Below the pieces are notes generated by a model. That model did not search any database. It saw only the letters and a list, made by a program, of their open reading frames with translations, and was not told the origin of the DNA. This document shows, piece after piece, positions 60,896 to 64,000 of a stretch of DNA of 64,000 nt. Within the stretch, counting starts at the first letter, position 1; each line of letters begins with the position of its first letter. The translations under genes were made by a program, and so were the position numbers. Location: assembly GCA_964520905.1 (NCBI GenBank), contig CAZFQL010000001.1, positions 62,001 to 126,000 on the forward strand. The letters are read 5' to 3'. This DNA is from JAGVIE01 sp964520905 (GTDB lineage Bacteria > Bacteroidota > Ignavibacteria > UBA10030 > SZUA-254).

Positions 60896-60964
60896 ATCTC
60901 TGCGTCTTCAGCGTCTCTGCGGTAATATTTTTTTCAACGCAGAGTCGCAGAGAGCGCTGAGGAT
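60896..60964. repeat. CTCTGCG-type palindromic repeat between mqnC and mqnE-mqnA
   Basis: Left arm at 60896-60921 (ATCTCTGCGTCTTCAGCGTC...) and right arm at 60938-60964 (CGCAGAGTCGCAGAGAGCGC...) pair imperfectly. The central CTCTGCG/CGCAGAG blocks (60915-60921, 60938-60944) are exact, with an A/T-rich loop. It fills almost the whole spacer and could act as a bidirectional or processing hairpin. Confidence 0.7.
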
Positions 60965-60966
60965 AT

Positions 60967-62853
60967 TTATACTTTCACATTTTTATTGCTGACTAAAAAT
61001 TTAAATTTATTCATTGCTTCTCGTTCTCGTTCCCCAATCCGGTAGTTGAAGCCCTCAAGATATTCCTTCGTCTCGTTCTTCGTTAAACCGATTTTCTTTC
61101 CGTGTGAATAACCAATAATACCAAGATTAACCTCAGACTTCTCGAGTGAAGTTGAAATCATTTCTTTTAATTCTTCTCTACGCTCTCCGCTCAATGCTTT
61201 TCTACACGCCCATACCGCAAACACAAACGGCAGTTTTTGCCAATCGTACCACTCTTTCGCAAGATCGAAGACAAGTTCAAATCCATTCAATCCTATCTTA
61301 TTATGTTTCAGCGCTTCATCGCCAATGAAAAGAATCGCATCGAATTGTGAATAATCATTTATGCCCGAATGGAGTCGTACCAATTTTGCCTGCACATTAT
61401 ATTTCTTCTCAAGAAGAACCATAAGTAATTTCACAGAAGTCGCGGTGTCGTCGGTGATGCCTATTTTCTTTCTGTTTAAACCCGTCCATCCGTCCTTCGA
61501 GAAAAGCATTACACTTTTTACTTGGTTACGTGTAGCTATGCACCAAGGCAATAATTCAAGATTTTCTTCCTGTTCAAAATAATCCATCAGCGAGAATAAC
61601 CCTGCATCGAGTTGTCCCTGTTTGCTCAACATGCCCATGCGCCGCGGTGCAACGGGAAGAATCTTGAACGCACCTTTTTCCAGATGATAATAGAATGGAA
61701 CAGAATTGAGATATGGAATTTTTCCGATGACATTTTCAGAATAAACATTCAGCGGATTGTAAAACGCATCCCGCTCAACGGGAATCTTCCCGGCATCTTT
61801 TATAATCTTAATGATTTGATCTTTTGCGAGCTTCATCGGACTGACGGCGCCGGCATCGTGGGCAATGCGTTCCTGTCCGACAGTCCCATCGATGTCATCC
61901 GCACCGAAGTTGAGTGCAACCGAAGCGACTTCTTCAGTCAGCATCACCCAATATGCTTTGATGTGTGGAATGTTATCGAGCATGAGTCGCGAAACGGCAA
62001 TGGTTTTCAAATCATCGATGGCTGATGTGAATTGCCTATGAGATTTTCCGCCAGAGGCGGATCCGTCTCCGACGGGTATTCCCGTATCACCCGGCTGGAA
62101 TGCAAGCGGGATGAACGAAAGAAATCCGCCTGTTTCGTCCTGAGCTTCACGAAGCTTTATCATGTGAATTAGACGCTCTTCAAGCGTTTCAATATGTCCA
62201 TAAAGCATTGTGCAGTTTGTTGGGATGCCGAGCCGGTGTGCCGTTTTGTGGACTTCGAGGTAACCTTTGGCTCCAATTTTCTGAGGGAAGAGAAGTTTTC
62301 GAACTCGTTCGGTAAAAATCTCAGCACCGCCGCCGGGCATTGTTCTTAATCCAACCGCTTGAAGCTGTTTGAGCACTTCTTCAATTGGCATCTTGAATTT
62401 CTTATGGAAGAAATCTATCTCAACTGCCGTGTATGCTTTAATGTCTGCTTCGGGAAATTTTTCGTGGATTCTTCTTACGATATCGAGATAGCGTTCCCAT
62501 TCCCAGTCGGGCGGCATACCGCCGGTGATGTGGACTTCACGAATCTCAGGAGTGATGTGTGCGAGAATATTTTCGGTTGTCATCTCGTAAGCATCCGGCT
62601 CACCTTTTTTCTTGGCAAAGTCACAGAACTTGCACGAGAGGACACAAACATTCGTGTGCTCTATTTTCTGATTGAGCACGAAGTACACCGCATCGCCGCT
62701 CTTTTGCTGCTGGACGAAGTTTGCCATCTTGCCAAGCGCAATGATGTCATTCGTCTTGAAGAGAATAAGCCCGTCTTCGAGCGAGAGACGTTCGCAGTGC
62801 TGGAGTTTTTGCCAGATGGGAATAAGATTTTTATTGCGGAAACTGATTAGCAT
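60967..62853 (-). CDS. mqnE-mqnA: Fused aminofutalosine synthase (MqnE) - chorismate dehydratase (MqnA)
   Basis: A 628-residue two-enzyme fusion. Residues ~1-370 are MqnE, a radical SAM enzyme with CVLSCKFC (Cys70, 74, 77), 'MPGGGAEIF' and 'NFGADDIDGTVGQERI', joining chorismate-derived enolpyruvyl benzoate to S-adenosylmethionine. Residues ~376-628 are MqnA, which dehydrates chorismate: 'IGKIPYLNSVPFYYHL' is its typical start. The two act in consecutive steps and are usually separate genes. Inside MqnE, residues ~256-273 (DTGIPVGDGSASGGKSHR) form an insertion that is encoded by a palindromic repeat. It starts 13 bases after the nuclease-like gene and is followed by mqnC. Confidence 0.93.
   Translation of the reverse strand: MLISFRNKNLIPIWQKLQHCERLSLEDGLILFKTNDIIALGKMANFVQQQKSGDAVYFVLNQKIEHTNVCVLSCKFCDFAKKKGEPDAYEMTTENILAHITPEIREVHITGGMPPDWEWERYLDIVRRIHEKFPEADIKAYTAVEIDFFHKKFKMPIEEVLKQLQAVGLRTMPGGGAEIFTERVRKLLFPQKIGAKGYLEVHKTAHRLGIPTNCTMLYGHIETLEERLIHMIKLREAQDETGGFLSFIPLAFQPGDTGIPVGDGSASGGKSHRQFTSAIDDLKTIAVSRLMLDNIPHIKAYWVMLTEEVASVALNFGADDIDGTVGQERIAHDAGAVSPMKLAKDQIIKIIKDAGKIPVERDAFYNPLNVYSENVIGKIPYLNSVPFYYHLEKGAFKILPVAPRRMGMLSKQGQLDAGLFSLMDYFEQEENLELLPWCIATRNQVKSVMLFSKDGWTGLNRKKIGITDDTATSVKLLMVLLEKKYNVQAKLVRLHSGINDYSQFDAILFIGDEALKHNKIGLNGFELVFDLAKEWYDWQKLPFVFAVWACRKALSGERREELKEMISTSLEKSEVNLGIIGYSHGKKIGLTKNETKEYLEGFNYRIGEREREAMNKFKFLVSNKNVKV
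62047..62075. repeat. Short palindromic repeat inserted in the mqnE reading frame
   Basis: TCCGCC/GGCGGA (62047-62052, 62056-62061) and CCGTC/GACGG (62063-62067, 62071-62075) form two adjacent mini-hairpins. They encode the Gly/Ser-rich insert of MqnE. Sequences of this kind are more typical of intergenic dispersed repeats. Confidence 0.65.
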
Positions 62854-62866
62854 ATATACAATCTGA

Positions 62867-64000
62867 TTACTTTTTCTGTTGAGTATCTAGTTCAAGAATT
62901 AAATCTTTCCTTTTCTCATGCGGAGTTTTGTTTCCAAGATAGACAAAAACAATATTGACGAAGACTCCATTCTTAATTATGCTTTCCGTACATACGGGAT
63001 AAAAGTCACCATTATAAAAGATCACCAGATAAACTTGGTTGCCCATTTCTTGTTTTCTGCTTCTTAGCTTGTCATAATATTGAATTGCTTGAGAAATATG
63101 ATGATTGATATTTTGGGCGTTAAATTTTTCTTTCTTTAAATATCTTTTGGCCTCAATGATAATCTCTTCGTGTTCCGAGATTGCCACCATATCGGGTTCT
63201 CCTCTACCAGTTTTGAATCTTATAAATGGAAAAAATCCCTGAGCAAAGAGGAATTTTGCCATTTCCTCTGTCAACTGGTTTTCATGCCATGTTTTCCCTT
63301 TGCTCCTCTTTGAGTTGTAGAACCATTCCATATACGACTTCAATCTGAAGATAAAATAGGTTTTTAGTTGATTGGCCGAGAGTGCACGAGAGAGAATTTT
63401 GAATATTTTCTGACTCGCATTCTTTATATATGCGATATCTTCTTCCCGCAAAGCGTCATACATTAGAAAGGTGGATACTCTTTCATCAATAGACTGTATC
63501 TGAGTATCAGGGTATTTAAATTTGAACGCTTGTAATATCTCGTGGGACTCTTTATAACCAACAAAGCTCAGTTCAAAAACTAAAGCAGCTTTCAGCTTGT
63601 TCAGTAAAGTTTCTAATTCTGCAAAATATGGTTGGACTATTTGGTAAATCTCGGGCTCAAACGGCTTCATGTAAAATAGAATTCCGTTTTGCGGAACTGC
63701 ATCGCCTACCAAGACGCGAATTAGCGTCTCAATCGTTTCTATTGGATCGTCATATGTATGGTTCTGATCTAGTATGGATAATAATTCGACGGGTGAAACA
63801 CTGCAAAATCTATCAAATGGATTCTTCCATTTTCGACCAGCGAAGTCTACGGAGTTGAGCTGGGACGTATACGTAATAAGTTTGGTGCCGAGTCGTTTAA
63901 TAATAGCTGCCGCTAGATCCAAATTTTCTTTGACATCTTTACTCTCCATCCTATCTTGGTGCCATCGAATTAACTTTACAAAATGCGATTTCAATTCAGG
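62867..64000 (-). CDS. PD-(D/E)XK nuclease-like protein (5' end beyond window)
   Basis: At least 377 residues, open to the window edge. The C-terminal third has 'TEEMAKFLFAQGFFPFIRFKTGRGEPDMVAI' and 'EEIIIEAKRYLKKEKFNAQNINHHISQAIQYYDKL', with PD (267-268) and EAK (281-283, counted from TTG 63994), the catalytic pattern of the PD-(D/E)XK nuclease fold as in restriction or defence endonucleases. The N-terminal part is helical and unrecognised. A possible start is TTG 63994 or ATG 63949, but the frame continues upstream. It ends 13 bases before mqnE-mqnA. A role in defence is possible but not shown. Confidence 0.75.
   Translation of the reverse strand, partial: PELKSHFVKLIRWHQDRMESKDVKENLDLAAAIIKRLGTKLITYTSQLNSVDFAGRKWKNPFDRFCSVSPVELLSILDQNHTYDDPIETIETLIRVLVGDAVPQNGILFYMKPFEPEIYQIVQPYFAELETLLNKLKAALVFELSFVGYKESHEILQAFKFKYPDTQIQSIDERVSTFLMYDALREEDIAYIKNASQKIFKILSRALSANQLKTYFIFRLKSYMEWFYNSKRSKGKTWHENQLTEEMAKFLFAQGFFPFIRFKTGRGEPDMVAISEHEEIIIEAKRYLKKEKFNAQNINHHISQAIQYYDKLRSRKQEMGNQVYLVIFYNGDFYPVCTESIIKNGVFVNIVFVYLGNKTPHEKRKDLILELDTQQKK

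Overview
The window looks like one contig from a metagenome assembly of an uncultured member of the Bacteroidota/Chlorobiota lineage, most like Ignavibacteria. The main reasons are two secreted proteins ending in the type IX secretion (T9SS) C-terminal sorting domain with the 'LEQN(Y/F)PNPFNP' signature, a TonB receptor paired with a DUF4249 lipoprotein, the futalosine route to menaquinone, and many short dispersed palindromes. A run of exactly 100 N (30763-30862) marks a scaffold gap. I saw no rRNA, tRNA, CRISPR array or complete insertion sequence.

Layout. 1-11 kb: the end of a sigma-54 enhancer-binding regulator, a sigma-54-type promoter, then a cell-envelope block of two lipoproteins, an outer-membrane barrel fused to a transglutaminase-like domain, a FecR-like protein, a T9SS cargo and a beta-helix surface protein. 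11-19 kb (minus strand): a B12-binding radical SAM protein, a three-gene set (TPR protein, unknown secreted protein, phosphoesterase) and a LamG/Fn3 T9SS cargo. 19-20.8 kb: a PIN-domain gene enclosed by inverted boundary repeats like those of an integron cassette, then a gene-free stretch full of hairpins. 20.8-24.5 kb: a membrane protein, an SDR oxidoreductase, a four-helix-bundle gene flanked by repeats, a trans-sulfuration enzyme and YwbE.

24.7-32.8 kb: a type I restriction-modification locus in the order hsdR, GxxExxY nuclease-fold gene, hsdS, AlbA_2/ATPase regulator, hsdM, small zinc ribbon. About 140-bp direct repeats begin each half of hsdS, and a 12-bp coding tandem repeat in the regulator broke the assembly. 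32.8-36.2 kb (minus): threonine dehydratase, a two-helix membrane protein, a VOC protein, bacterioferritin and a zinc alcohol dehydrogenase. 36.4-42 kb: a POT-type transporter and carAB resembling the eukaryotic CAD type. 42-48.7 kb: an alcohol dehydrogenase remnant, then a TetR-controlled RND efflux operon (TetR, TolC, adaptor, pump) with a palindromic operator candidate.

48.8-57.1 kb (minus): a sulfatase-fold membrane enzyme, DUF4249 lipoprotein with TonB receptor, an ECF sigma factor with anti-sigma-like and Spy/CpxP-like partners, and a GT87 glycosyltransferase with a probable frameshift near its end. 57.3-62.9 kb: the futalosine genes mqnD, mqnC and a fused mqnE-mqnA, with a methyltransferase and a secreted protein between them. 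The window ends inside a PD-(D/E)XK nuclease-like gene.

The most notable points are the PIN cassette with its attC-like palindrome, the repeat-flanked target-recognition domain of hsdS, the length-variable linker in the restriction-locus regulator, the barrel-transglutaminase fusion next to a sigma-54 regulator, the mqnE-mqnA fusion with an in-frame palindrome insertion, and the CAD-like carbamoyl-phosphate synthase.
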